64,000 nucleotides of DNA from Emticicia aquatica (GCF_923079645.1 NZ_CAKLPY010000002.1:992001-1056000), one strand, 5' to 3'. Counted from the stretch's first letter, positions 18,274-27,200 are shown. Notes: generated by a model not told the origin, from the sequence alone. A program made the numbers and translations.

Positions 18274-19323
18274 TCAGTTATTACTATTTGCAGTTAGCGA
18301 TTTTACCTTCGCTCCATCACCTAAAAAATTAGCTCCTTTTGTAACAATTTGCATCCCTTCACTGATACCCGAAACAATCGCCACGTTGTTTCCAAAAATA
18401 TGTCCGAGTGTTACAGGAGTTTTTGTGACTGACTGATTATTTCTCAAAATGTACACAAAAGCCTTGTTTTTATCTGCTTCAACCAATGATTCAATAGGAA
18501 CAGCGAGCGTAGAAGCACCTTTACCTGTTGAAATTTCGGCTTTTGCTACGAAACCTGAAATGAGCTTTTTCCCATTAGGCTGAATCTGTAATTCAGCTTC
18601 AAAAGTACCCGTAGCGGGGTTTACAGTTTGAGCAATTTGAGTAATTTTGGCCTGAAATGGCTCGTTCGGGTACGCATCCAAGTAGATTGTTGCGTTATCT
18701 CCCATTTTTACTTTTACGACATCACGGTCGGCCAAACCAACATTGACGATGTATGCACTTTCGCCTGTTCCTAAAATAAATGCAGGAACAAATGGCGTAA
18801 TTAATTCACCTTGTTCTGAAATTTTACGAAGAATTCGACCGCTGGTTGGAGCGTAAATTCTTGATAGTTTTTGATTAAACTCGGCCACTTGTACACTTTG
18901 TTTGGCTACGTCAAAACCTGTAGTTGCATCTTGCACATTGGTGAGCGTTGTGGCTTCGTCAGCGTAGAGTTTTTTTACTCGCTCAAGGTCTCTTTCTGAT
19001 TTTTCTAATCCTAATTTTGCTTGGCGAACTTGAGCGTCAATCTCTGATAAATCAAGTTCGGCTAACAGTTGACCTTCTTTAACAGCTTGTCCTTCCGAAA
19101 CGTATATTCTACGAATCATTCCACCCGTTTTGAAGGCCAATTTCATTTCTGATTTTGACGAAAGTACGCCACTAGCAACAATTGGCTCGCTCAAATTTCT
19201 ACGCATCACTGGCTGAACTTCAACTGTCAAAATCTCTTCTGCTTCTTGTTTTTTTTCTTGTTTTTTGCCACAACTGACTGATAATGTAGCGATTACAACT
19301 GCTGTGAAAATGTGATTTTTCAT
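18274..19323 (-). CDS. RND efflux periplasmic adaptor (membrane fusion) lipoprotein
   Basis: About 349 residues. The signal peptide ends with SVSC, placing lipid on Cys18, so it is anchored to the inner membrane from the periplasmic side. It then shows the usual order of adaptor modules: barrel-sandwich/lipoyl half (VSEGQAVKEGQLLAELD), a short alpha-helical hairpin (about residues 90-140), the second lipoyl half (IYAPTSGRI) and a beta-barrel domain. ATG 19323 is preferred to the TTG at 19347, which would overlap the upstream gene and spoil the signal peptide. It bridges the pump gene below and the TolC-like channel encoded upstream. Confidence 0.93.
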   Translation of the reverse strand: MKNHIFTAVVIATLSVSCGKKQEKKQEAEEILTVEVQPVMRRNLSEPIVASGVLSSKSEMKLAFKTGGMIRRIYVSEGQAVKEGQLLAELDLSEIDAQVRQAKLGLEKSERDLERVKKLYADEATTLTNVQDATTGFDVAKQSVQVAEFNQKLSRIYAPTSGRILRKISEQGELITPFVPAFILGTGESAYIVNVGLADRDVVKVKMGDNATIYLDAYPNEPFQAKITQIAQTVNPATGTFEAELQIQPNGKKLISGFVAKAEISTGKGASTLAVPIESLVEADKNKAFVYILRNNQSVTKTPVTLGHIFGNNVAIVSGISEGMQIVTKGANFLGDGAKVKSLTANSNN

Positions 19324-19333
19324 ATATAGCTTT

Positions 19334-19912
19334 TTATTTTTGTTCAAAACCTAATTTTTCTAATTTTTTGAGCCAATCTGCTCGATAGCTATCTTTTGAT
19401 AATCTAATCGGCCCGATTGTTGTTGTGCGGACTGGTTTTATTCCTACAAAATGAAAGGTTAATTGTTTCATTGCATGATAACTTGGGCGACCATAATATA
19501 ACCAATAATACCAAGCTGGTTGGTCGAGTGTGCTAACAATATGCCCTGACTGTCCTTTCAAAAGTTTCTTCCACCACAATGAGTTTTCTATTTTCTCGTA
19601 GGCTATTCCAGGTAAGAAAATTCTGTCGAAAAAGCCTTTTAAAAGTGCTGGAATAGAACCCCACCAAACTGGATAAAAAAGCACCAAATGTTCTGCCCAT
19701 TTGATTTTTTCGATAGAATCAAGCAAATCTATTTCTAATTCAGTGCGTTTTCTATAACCAAATTGTAAATTTGGATTAAACTCTAAATCTCGGACGATGA
19801 TTTCTTTTATCTCTGCACCCGAAGCAATCGCTCCTTTTTTGTAGGCTTCATAAAGAGCAAAATTGAAACTTTCGGCATCTGGATGTCCTTGAATAAGTAA
19901 TATTTTTTTCAT
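19334..19912 (-). CDS. NAD(P)H-dependent oxidoreductase, flavodoxin-like fold
   Basis: A 192-residue cytosolic flavoprotein of the Flavodoxin_2 family (NQO/MdaB/Kef-ancillary type). The N-terminal phosphate-binding loop is QGHPDAESFN, and the FMN/FAD-contacting motif LFYPVWWGSIPALLKGFFDR is intact. Such enzymes reduce quinones, azo dyes or nitro compounds by two-electron transfer. Its place inside an efflux operon, 42 bases after the TolC gene, suggests that it detoxifies redox-active compounds that the pump also removes. Confidence 0.88.
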   Translation of the reverse strand: MKKILLIQGHPDAESFNFALYEAYKKGAIASGAEIKEIIVRDLEFNPNLQFGYRKRTELEIDLLDSIEKIKWAEHLVLFYPVWWGSIPALLKGFFDRIFLPGIAYEKIENSLWWKKLLKGQSGHIVSTLDQPAWYYWLYYGRPSYHAMKQLTFHFVGIKPVRTTTIGPIRLSKDSYRADWLKKLEKLGFEQK

Positions 19913-19954
19913 AAATAAAAAGCTGATTTAAAGGCATTAACACTAATAAAACAA

Positions 19955-21304
19955 CTATTTGACAGCACCAACTTTATCTAAAGTGGCTTGTTTGACCAAA
20001 ATATCATACTTTGCAACCGATTCTTGCAAACGTGCTGTAATAATTTCGTTAGACGCTCGCAGGTATTCAATCATGATTGCTTGTCCATTTCGGTATCTGC
20101 TCTCTACTATTTTGAAATATTTTTCAGCTTTTTTTGTCCCATCTTGAGCCGTAATTAATGATTTTTTTGCGGCTTCCAAGTCAAAATATGCTTGCGAAAC
20201 TTGCAATTGAATCTGTTGTTTTATTTCTTCAAGTTTAGTGTCAAGGATATTTTTTTGGATTTTTGCTTGTTGAATTTTCGATTTTTTCTCGTAACCGTGA
20301 TACAAATCCCAGCTCAAGCCAATTTGACCCAGCATATACGCTTGGTTTTTGAAAGTATATCCATAGCCTTGAAAACCCACATTTCCACCCAAAAAAACTT
20401 GCGGACGAAAAGTATTCATTTCTTGCAATTTGATGGCTGATTCCGAAACTTTGATATTTGTTCGTAGTTGATTTATTTCTTGTCGATTTGCTAAAGCGTC
20501 TTCTTTTAACTGCGTTAAATTTTCGGTTAAAAGTTTTGTATTCACCAAATTTGTATCCGCCGCAATTTCTTCTGAAAACTCACGATTCATCAAAAAATTA
20601 AGAAAAACTTTCACCGTTTGACGGTTTTTATCCAAAATCGCTATTTGTTGGTCGAGTTTGCTAACTTCGTATTCGGCCGAATAAACTACATCTTTGGTAG
20701 CTACATTATTACTGACCAATTTTTCGTTAAGTTTCACAAAATCCGTCAGCAAGTTTCTCGAAGTGTCGAATATTTTTTGGGCTTCCAAAGTCTGCAAATA
20801 TTGTAAATATGCAGTTGTGATGCTATAACGAATTTCGTTTTCTAATACACGCTTTTTAGCTTCTTGAGCCGAAAGTAAATCCCTCTGTATCAGTAAATTA
20901 TACCTAATGTCAGTATTGAAAATTGGGTACTGAAAACTTAATTTTGTGTCATGAAAATTATTCGGAGCTAAAAGCTGATTGACATTTTCGACTTGCGGGA
21001 AATTATTGGTCTTTGTGAGTTGATTCAATGTTGAATAAACAGGATTTAACAAATCGCCAATCGGAAATTCTAAACGACGCCCACCCGCAGCCAATGTATA
21101 ATTAGGATTAAAAGTAACTTTAGGCATAAAGTTCGCCTTTGCTTGAGCAATACTTTCTGCTGACTTTGTAATTTCAAGTCGTTCTTGTTTTAAACCTAAA
21201 TTTTGTTTCAAACCTTCCTGAATATACGATTCAAGAATTGGAGATGTTTGAGAAAAAGCCCAAAAAGGAGCAAGAATTGTAAATAAAGTAATAATCTTTT
21301 TCAT
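19955..21304 (-). CDS. TolC-family outer membrane efflux channel
   Basis: A 449-residue outer-membrane protein with a Sec signal peptide ending in AFSQ. Two related halves with long coiled-coil stretches (for example EITKSAESIAQAKANF and QLRTNIKVSESAIKLQEMN) and short beta segments match the TolC/OEP fold, and the C-terminal half has the typical SRYRNGQAIMIEYLRA stretch. It supplies the exit duct for the pump encoded two genes downstream. Its length is normal for the family. Confidence 0.92.
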   Translation of the reverse strand: MKKIITLFTILAPFWAFSQTSPILESYIQEGLKQNLGLKQERLEITKSAESIAQAKANFMPKVTFNPNYTLAAGGRRLEFPIGDLLNPVYSTLNQLTKTNNFPQVENVNQLLAPNNFHDTKLSFQYPIFNTDIRYNLLIQRDLLSAQEAKKRVLENEIRYSITTAYLQYLQTLEAQKIFDTSRNLLTDFVKLNEKLVSNNVATKDVVYSAEYEVSKLDQQIAILDKNRQTVKVFLNFLMNREFSEEIAADTNLVNTKLLTENLTQLKEDALANRQEINQLRTNIKVSESAIKLQEMNTFRPQVFLGGNVGFQGYGYTFKNQAYMLGQIGLSWDLYHGYEKKSKIQQAKIQKNILDTKLEEIKQQIQLQVSQAYFDLEAAKKSLITAQDGTKKAEKYFKIVESRYRNGQAIMIEYLRASNEIITARLQESVAKYDILVKQATLDKVGAVK

Positions 21305-21321
21305 AAAAATGGATAAAGTAT

Positions 21322-22242
21322 CTATTGGTAGCTTTTAACGGTTTCAATGATTCCTTCTTTATAAGGTGTTGGACTAAAATTGAATGCTTTTTCAAATTTT
21401 GTACTATCAAATAAATATTCAAACTCGTTTTGGTAAGACATTTCTTTGAGTTCTTTCACGATTGGCATAAACAATCCACCTATCCAAAGCATCAAGTTTC
21501 CCATGATTTGGTGTCCAGTTCCCTGATGAAAACTTTCTTGGCAAATGCTCATAAATTCTTTGCCCGTAAGAGCGTCATGGTGTGTTGGCAAATGCCAAAT
21601 TTGGTTGTAAGCTTCTACTGTATTTCCTAAAATAACTGTTCCTTTGGCGGCGTCAATTGTATACGTAAAAGAGTGTTTTACGTTGTCGTTTAGCAACCAA
21701 GATGGTTTTTGTCCTTTGGCAAGTTTTGAAAAAATTAATGATTCAGTCATACTATTTTTAGCATCAGAGCCATAAAAATCAGCTGACCGAGCAATAATTG
21801 CTTGTAGTGTTCCTGCTTTTATTTCGTCCAAAATCATCTGATTTAACTTTGCTCTCACTTCACCTTTTTTACTGCATGGATTCAATGGCGACTCTTCGGT
21901 CATCCAACCATCAACTTTACCAAGCATATAAACGTTATCGAAAAACACTAATTTAGCACCATGTTTTTTACAAGCGTTGATGGTATTTTGCATGATAATT
22001 GGCCATTTTTGTTGCCAAACTTTAGTTTTATACTCCAATCCAGCCATTAAATAAACAATTTCTGAGCCTTCAATTGCTTTATCAACTTGTGTGGCGTCTG
22101 TTAAATCTGCCGACATCGTTGTGTCAGTGTCATTTATTTTTTTTGGATTGCGACTAACCAACCTAATATTGGTTGTGTAATTGATTAATTCTTTGGCGAG
22201 AGCATTCCCGATAACTCCACCAGCTCCTAATATTGTCTGCAT
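21322..22242 (-). CDS. NAD(P)-binding SDR-like / epimerase family protein
   Basis: A 306-residue Rossmann-fold protein with dinucleotide loop LGAGGVIGNALAKEL at the N-terminus, an Asp in SADLTDATQVDKAI, and DNVYMLGKVDG at the position of the extended-SDR active-site region. The best fit is the NAD-dependent epimerase/dehydratase or NmrA-like superfamily. The substrate is unknown. It lies between the thioesterase (85-base gap) and the TolC gene (17-base gap) in the efflux operon. Confidence 0.82.
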   Translation of the reverse strand: MQTILGAGGVIGNALAKELINYTTNIRLVSRNPKKINDTDTTMSADLTDATQVDKAIEGSEIVYLMAGLEYKTKVWQQKWPIIMQNTINACKKHGAKLVFFDNVYMLGKVDGWMTEESPLNPCSKKGEVRAKLNQMILDEIKAGTLQAIIARSADFYGSDAKNSMTESLIFSKLAKGQKPSWLLNDNVKHSFTYTIDAAKGTVILGNTVEAYNQIWHLPTHHDALTGKEFMSICQESFHQGTGHQIMGNLMLWIGGLFMPIVKELKEMSYQNEFEYLFDSTKFEKAFNFSPTPYKEGIIETVKSYQ

Positions 22243-22327
22243 TTCAATAACCGTTTATTAGTTTCTGAACACTGTTAAGTAATTGTTTTAAAAATTAGGT
22301 CTAACTTTGAGTCAGACCTAATGAATC

Positions 22328-22765
22328 TTACATTTTTATTCCTGTAACAACCAAATTGGAGGTGCATTTAGCAATGATTTTATGTTCGGAATTTCGTGCT
22401 TCGCATTCCATATTAATGACCGTTTTCCCTGGTCTAATCACTTTTGATTTTACGTAAATAATATCGCCAACTTTCGCTGGCAGTAAATAATCAATAGTCA
22501 GATTTATTGTTGAATAAAAGCTTTCACGTCCTAACGAAAAAACGGTCATTCCCATTACGTCATCAAGCATCGAAGCTGTAATACCACCGTGCAATATTTT
22601 TCCTGGATTGGTCATTTCTTCCCGCACAATAAACTCAACCGTTAAAGAACCTTCTTCAACAGCAATGAGCTTGCCATTGAGCCAACGACCCAACGGAGAA
22701 GGACTCATTTCGGCAGCATGTTTGCCAATATTTGATTGAAAATATTCAAGAACTTGGTTAGTCAT
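22328..22765 (-). CDS. PaaI-type hotdog-fold thioesterase
   Basis: A 145-residue single hotdog domain. The motif HGGITASMLDDVMG holds the helix and catalytic Asp used by PaaI/YbgC-like acyl-CoA thioesterases, and the last strands read INLTIDYLLPAK and INMECEARN. It would hydrolyse an acyl- or aryl-CoA. Only four bases separate it from tetR, so it is translated with the regulator, which suggests that the inducer or substrate of the operon may be acyl-like. Confidence 0.85.
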   Translation of the reverse strand: MTNQVLEYFQSNIGKHAAEMSPSPLGRWLNGKLIAVEEGSLTVEFIVREEMTNPGKILHGGITASMLDDVMGMTVFSLGRESFYSTINLTIDYLLPAKVGDIIYVKSKVIRPGKTVINMECEARNSEHKIIAKCTSNLVVTGIKM

Positions 22766-22769
22766 ATAA

Positions 22770-23393
22770 TTACTTTTTATAATTGTGTATCATTTCTGTA
22801 AACTTAGCATAGGCATTTTCCAAAATCTTTATTCGACGTTCTTCTGGAAAAATCATTGTTCTTCGTCGCAAGTGTAAAGTTGCTAATCCATGCACTAAAC
22901 TCCACATCATTACTGAAATAGATTCACTGTCTTCTCCTGCAAAGTAACCTGCTTTCATACAATCTTCAACCACAAATTTGAGTGTATCAAAAGCCCTTTC
23001 GCCGTCACACCAAATTTCCTCACGGCATTCGAGTGTTTCTATCGGGGCAGTCATTACAAACATCAAATCATACAATTCTGGATTTTCAAAAGCATATTTT
23101 AGATAATGTTTTCCTAAGGCAACTAATCTTTCAAAAGGGTCAGTTTTACTAATAATTCCTGCTTGCATTGCTTGCGTTAATGCTCCAAAAGCTTCAACGT
23201 GTAGTGCAAATAAAATTTCATTTTTATCCTTAAAATAAAGATAAATCGTGCCAGCACTATATTCAATCACCTCAGCAATATTACGAATACTCGTTTTTTC
23301 AAACCCTTGCTCCAAAAAAAGTCTCCGAGCAGCATCCAAAATTTGCCGCTTCATCTCTACTTTTTCTCTTTCTTTTCTATCAACAACACCCAT
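22770..23393 (-). CDS. TetR/AcrR-family transcriptional regulator
   Basis: A 207-residue repressor with an N-terminal helix-turn-helix at about residues 25-60 (ILDAARRLFLEQGFEKTSIRNIAEVIEYSAGTIYLYF region) and a helical ligand-binding domain. It is the first gene of the minus-strand operon that ends in an RND pump, a common arrangement in which the regulator represses its own operon. A 15-bp palindrome 36 bases before its start codon is a good operator candidate. Confidence 0.93.
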   Translation of the reverse strand: MGVVDRKEREKVEMKRQILDAARRLFLEQGFEKTSIRNIAEVIEYSAGTIYLYFKDKNEILFALHVEAFGALTQAMQAGIISKTDPFERLVALGKHYLKYAFENPELYDLMFVMTAPIETLECREEIWCDGERAFDTLKFVVEDCMKAGYFAGEDSESISVMMWSLVHGLATLHLRRRTMIFPEERRIKILENAYAKFTEMIHNYKK

Positions 23394-23428
23394 TGAATAT
23401 TAATAATTAAGTTAACACCACAAATAAA

Positions 23429-23443
23429 ATGAACACTGTTCAT
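23429..23443. promoter_or_regulatory. palindrome, candidate operator of the tetR efflux operon
   Basis: atgaac-act-gttcat is a perfect 6-bp inverted repeat with a 3-base spacer, lying 36 bases upstream of the tetR start codon where a TetR-family autoregulator would bind. No flanking -7 consensus was found on the minus strand. Confidence 0.5.
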
Positions 23444-23542
23444 AAAAACAAATAATTTTAAACTTTATTAAAAAAAATCCTTAAATCCGAACATTGCTAT
23501 CATACAAATAAATCATTAGCCAGTTAAAAAATGAAATATTAA

Positions 23543-23576
23543 AAAAATATTAGTATGCTTGCATACTAATATTTTT
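23543..23576. promoter_or_regulatory. 34-bp perfect palindrome over the acyl-CoA dehydrogenase promoter
   Basis: Two 16-base arms (23543-23558 and 23561-23576) are perfectly complementary around a 2-base centre; the core is tagtatgc-tt-gcatacta. The centre coincides with the CTTG -33 box (23558-23561), so a bound dimer would block RNA polymerase. It is not followed by a usable T tract in the right place and precedes the start, so an operator is more likely than a terminator. Confidence 0.65.
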
Positions 23577-23589
23577 GTATTTAACTTTG
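23558..23589 (+). promoter_or_regulatory. promoter of the acyl-CoA dehydrogenase gene
   Basis: CTTG at 23558-23561, a 20-base spacer and TAACTTTG at 23582-23589, matching TAnnTTTG. Predicted start near 23596, about 25 bases before ATG 23621. The spacing and -33 sequence equal those of the tRNA-Gln promoter. Confidence 0.72.
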
Positions 23590-23620
23590 TTTATATCTAT
23601 CTAACAAACTACAAAACGAC

Positions 23621-24784
23621 ATGGCAGCAACTATAATTGAAGGAATCAATTTTAATCTAACCGAAGAACATCTTGCTGTACAAGCAGCCGCACGAGATTT
23701 TGCCCAAACCGAACTACTACCAACCGCCATTGAACGTGATACTCATTCGGTATTTCCTTATGAGCAAATAAAAAAAATGGGTGAATTAGGTTTTATGGGC
23801 ATGATGGTTTCGCCCGAATACGGTGGAGGCGGAATGGATACGATTTCGTATGTATTGGCGATGGAAGAAATTTCTAAACTTGATGCGTCGGCTTCTGTGG
23901 CAATGTCGGTCAATAACTCTTTGGTTTGCTGGGGTTTGGAAGCATTTGGAACGGAAGAACAAAAACAAAAATATTTAAAACCACTCGCTTCTGGACAAAT
24001 TATTGGAGCATTTTGTCTATCAGAACCAGAAGCAGGCTCTGATGCAACTTCGCAAAAAACTACCGCCGAAGACAAAGGCGACTATTATTTACTCAACGGT
24101 ACAAAAAATTGGATTACCAACGGCGGCACTTCGTCGGTTTGCTTGGTAATAGCTCAAACACATCCCGAATTGAAACATAAAGGTATTAATTGTTTGATTG
24201 TTGAAAAGGGAATGGAAGGTTTTGTGGTTGGTAAAAAAGAAGATAAAATGGGTATTCGCTCGTCAGATACACATTCTTTGATGTTTACTGATGTAAAAGT
24301 GCCAAAAGAAAATCGAATCGGAGCTGATGGTTTTGGTTTTAAGTTTGCCATGAGTACGCTCAACGGTGGAAGAATCGGGATTGCTGCACAAGCATTAGGA
24401 ATTGCAGCTGGAGCTTATGAATTTGCCTTAAAATATTCAAAAGAAAGAAAAGCATTTGGCAAATCAATCAGTGAACATCAAGCGATTCAGTTTAAATTGG
24501 CTGAAATGGCAACAAAAATTGAAGCGGCTCGCTTATTAGTTTACAAAGCGGCTCGCCAAAAAGACGAGGGAAAAGATTATGTTGAATCAGCGGCAATGGC
24601 AAAATTATTTGCTTCAGAGGTAGCCATGTGGGCGACTACCGAAGCCGTACAAATTCATGGAGGATATGGATATGTAAAAGAATTTCACGTTGAACGCCTT
24701 ATGCGTGACGCTAAAATCACGCAAATTTACGAAGGAACTTCTGAGATTCAGAAATTGGTCATTGCACGTGAAATTTTGAAGTAA
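23621..24784 (+). CDS. acyl-CoA dehydrogenase
   Basis: A 387-residue FAD enzyme that introduces the trans-2 double bond into acyl-CoA in beta-oxidation or branched-chain amino-acid breakdown. The family signatures CLSEPEAGSDA and, near the C-terminus, QIHGGYGYVKEFHVERLMRDAKI and YEGTSEI are intact, and the Glu in YEGTSEI is the catalytic base of short- and medium-chain members. Chain length and sequence fit the short-chain (butyryl-CoA) group. It has its own promoter overlapped by a long palindrome, so it is probably repressed until its substrate appears. Confidence 0.95.
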   Translation: MAATIIEGINFNLTEEHLAVQAAARDFAQTELLPTAIERDTHSVFPYEQIKKMGELGFMGMMVSPEYGGGGMDTISYVLAMEEISKLDASASVAMSVNNSLVCWGLEAFGTEEQKQKYLKPLASGQIIGAFCLSEPEAGSDATSQKTTAEDKGDYYLLNGTKNWITNGGTSSVCLVIAQTHPELKHKGINCLIVEKGMEGFVVGKKEDKMGIRSSDTHSLMFTDVKVPKENRIGADGFGFKFAMSTLNGGRIGIAAQALGIAAGAYEFALKYSKERKAFGKSISEHQAIQFKLAEMATKIEAARLLVYKAARQKDEGKDYVESAAMAKLFASEVAMWATTEAVQIHGGYGYVKEFHVERLMRDAKITQIYEGTSEIQKLVIAREILK

Positions 24785-24820
24785 TACCTTTGTCTTTAAA
24801 ATAAGCCAATAACAAACGCC

Positions 24821-25186
24821 ATGAACAAATTATTTGTATCGTTATTCATTTTTTTGAGTTTTAATGCTTTTTCACAAGAAACCATTACAGGTTCACAAGC
24901 AAAGGATTTTGTAGGAAAAGAAGTCTTTTTGGTTGGGAAAGTTGCGGGTTCAAGACTTTTCCAAAGACAAACTGGCGACTTATTGCTACTGAATATTGAC
25001 AAACCTCATCCCGAAAATGATATTACGGTCGTTATTGAAGGTGAAACGCTTTCAAATTCAAAAGGCAAATTTACAGAAGCCGATTTACAGGGGAAAGTAA
25101 TAAAAGTGAAAGGTATTGTGAGCATCTTTAAAGATAAACCGCAAATAAAGCTCGAAAATGCAGTCAATTTAACCATTGAAAAGTAG
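24821..25186 (+). CDS. secreted OB-fold-like small protein
   Basis: A 121-residue protein with a Sec signal peptide ending in AFSQ, then about 100 residues with the strand pattern of an OB-fold (GKEVFLVGKV, NDITVVIEG, LQGKVIKVKGIVSIFKDKPQIKLENA), like the tRNA/helicase anticodon-binding type but exported. The role is unknown; periplasmic OB-folds bind sugars, peptides or cations. It starts 36 bases after acyl-CoA dehydrogenase, so the two may share a transcript, and it ends at a terminator. Confidence 0.72.
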   Translation: MNKLFVSLFIFLSFNAFSQETITGSQAKDFVGKEVFLVGKVAGSRLFQRQTGDLLLLNIDKPHPENDITVVIEGETLSNSKGKFTEADLQGKVIKVKGIVSIFKDKPQIKLENAVNLTIEK

Positions 25187-25205
25187 ATTTTAGTTTTATA
25201 CACCG

Positions 25206-25234
25206 AAAAGCCCATCTTGAAAATGGGCTTTTTT
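25206..25234 (+). terminator. rho-independent terminator
   Basis: A perfect 10-bp stem aaaagcccat/atgggctttt (25206-25215 with 25223-25232) with a 7-base loop and a T6 tail, about 20 bases after the OB-fold gene. Confidence 0.88.
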
Positions 25235-25368
25235 ATACCTAAAATTTCCAAATTAAAATATTTTAAAAAATAAATCTTCAATCTAGCATTAACTAAAGAT
25301 AAAAGTATCTATTTTAGTATTTTGATATTACAAGTAACTAATTTCTATTTCATTCATCCCTAATAAAA

Positions 25369-27117
25369 ATGAATTTATTCGATATTAAAGAACAGCCCAA
25401 AGTTTATGATGTAATCATCGTTGGCTCAGGGGCAGGCGGCGGAATGGCAGCTTACCAACTCGCCAAAGCAGGGGCAAAAGTGTGTTTATTGGAAGCAGGT
25501 GGGTATTTTGACCCAGCTGACCCAAAGTACATCACTCAATTAAAAAACCCTTGGGAATCCCCTCGCCGTGGAGCTAGTACACGCCATCGTCCATTTGGAG
25601 ATTTTGACGCCGCTTGGGGAGGTTGGGATATTGATGGTGAACCTTACAACGCCGTTCCAGGCACACAATTTCGCTGGTTTCGCTCAAGAATGTTGGGTGG
25701 AAGAACCAATCACTGGGGACGTATTTCGATGCGTTTCGGCCCAGATGATTTTAAAAGAGGCTCAATGACGGGCATTGGCGATGATTGGCCAATTGACTAT
25801 GAAGACCTTGCTCCTTATTATGACAAAGTAGATAAATTTATTGGACTTTTTGGTACAAAAGAAGGAATCAGAAATGAACCAGATGGACATTTCTTACCTC
25901 CGCCAAAACCTCGTTTGCATGAATTAATGCTTAAAAAAGCAGCAACTGGCATTGGTATTCCTGTCATTCCATCTCGAATGGCAATGCTTACTAAGCCAAT
26001 TAACGATTCTCGTGGTTCATGTTTTTATTGCGGTCAATGTGGAAGAGCATGTCAAGCTTATGCTGATTTCTCGGCTTCTTCGGTGCTTTGCATTCCAGCA
26101 GCAAAAACTGGTAACCTCAAACTCATCAATAATGCCATGGTACGTGAGGTACTTACAGACCCAAATACAGGGTTAAGTACTGGGGTTTCGTATGTCAATA
26201 AAATGGATTTGAAAGAATATTCTATCCAAGGGAAAATTGTCGTTTTAGCTGCTAGTACTTGCGAAACTGCACGTATTTTATTGAATTCAAAATCATCAAG
26301 ATACCAAAACGGATTAGCCAATGATAGTGGTGTTGTTGGAAAATATTTGAATGATTCAACGGGAGCAAGTCGCCAAGCATTTATTCCTTCATTAATGGAT
26401 AGAAAACGCTACAACGAAGATGGTGTTGGCGGAATGCACGTATTTACTCCGTGGTGGTTAGACAACAAAAAACTAGATTTTCCAAGAGGATACCACATTG
26501 AATATGGTGGCGGAATGGGAATGCCTGGAGGTGGTTTTGGTGGTGGAATTGAGCGAGTAAACGGACTTTATACCGACAAAAACGGAAATAAAAAGAAAGC
26601 AGGTGGCTACGGTTCGGCTTTGAAAGAAGACGTGATTCGTACTTATGGAGCTTATATTGGTATGGCTGGTCGTGGAGAACCGATTCCTTTAGAGTCAAAT
26701 TATTGCGAAATCGACCCTAATAATGTTGATAAATACGGTATCCCGACACTTCGCTATAATTATAAATGGAGTGAAAACGAAATCAAGCAAGCCAAGCACA
26801 TGCAAGATACGTTTGAGCAGATTATCCATGAATTGGGAGGTATTGCTCTTGGCAAAAAACCAGATGCAAGCAATAATTATGGGTTGGCTCAACCAGGCGA
26901 AATTATCCATGAAGTTGGAACGGTTCGTATGGGAAATGACCCTAAAAAATCAGCTCTGAATGGTTGGCAACAAGCACATGATGTCAAAAACTTATTTGTA
27001 GTAGATGCGGCTCCGTTTGTTTCACAAGGTGATAAAAATGTAACTTGGACAATCTTGGCAAGTTCTTGGCGTACATCTGATTATATCATCGACCAAGTAA
27101 AAGCGAAGAATTTATGA
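25369..27117 (+). CDS. GMC-family FAD oxidoreductase, catalytic subunit of a Tat-exported dehydrogenase
   Basis: A 582-residue flavoprotein. The FAD-binding loop VGSGAGGGMAAYQLA starts at residue 18, LEAGG follows, and the C-terminal GMC segments HEVGTVRMG and DAAPF...NVTWTI, including the catalytic His-Asn/His region, are present. At residues 218-228 a cluster of four cysteines is spaced CX2CX2CX3C, resembling an iron-sulphur motif. There is no signal peptide. The gene 83 bases downstream encodes a gluconate-2-dehydrogenase-subunit-3-like protein with a Tat signal, so the complex is probably carried to the periplasm together. It likely oxidises an alcohol or sugar; the substrate is unknown. 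Confidence 0.92.
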   Translation: MNLFDIKEQPKVYDVIIVGSGAGGGMAAYQLAKAGAKVCLLEAGGYFDPADPKYITQLKNPWESPRRGASTRHRPFGDFDAAWGGWDIDGEPYNAVPGTQFRWFRSRMLGGRTNHWGRISMRFGPDDFKRGSMTGIGDDWPIDYEDLAPYYDKVDKFIGLFGTKEGIRNEPDGHFLPPPKPRLHELMLKKAATGIGIPVIPSRMAMLTKPINDSRGSCFYCGQCGRACQAYADFSASSVLCIPAAKTGNLKLINNAMVREVLTDPNTGLSTGVSYVNKMDLKEYSIQGKIVVLAASTCETARILLNSKSSRYQNGLANDSGVVGKYLNDSTGASRQAFIPSLMDRKRYNEDGVGGMHVFTPWWLDNKKLDFPRGYHIEYGGGMGMPGGGFGGGIERVNGLYTDKNGNKKKAGGYGSALKEDVIRTYGAYIGMAGRGEPIPLESNYCEIDPNNVDKYGIPTLRYNYKWSENEIKQAKHMQDTFEQIIHELGGIALGKKPDASNNYGLAQPGEIIHEVGTVRMGNDPKKSALNGWQQAHDVKNLFVVDAAPFVSQGDKNVTWTILASSWRTSDYIIDQVKAKNL

Positions 27118-27200
27118 TGAGATTCGAGAAGAAATAAATCCCAATAAGGTTTTCAAGAATTTCGAATTTTTATCTATTAAAATTTAATTTCCAGAAAAAA

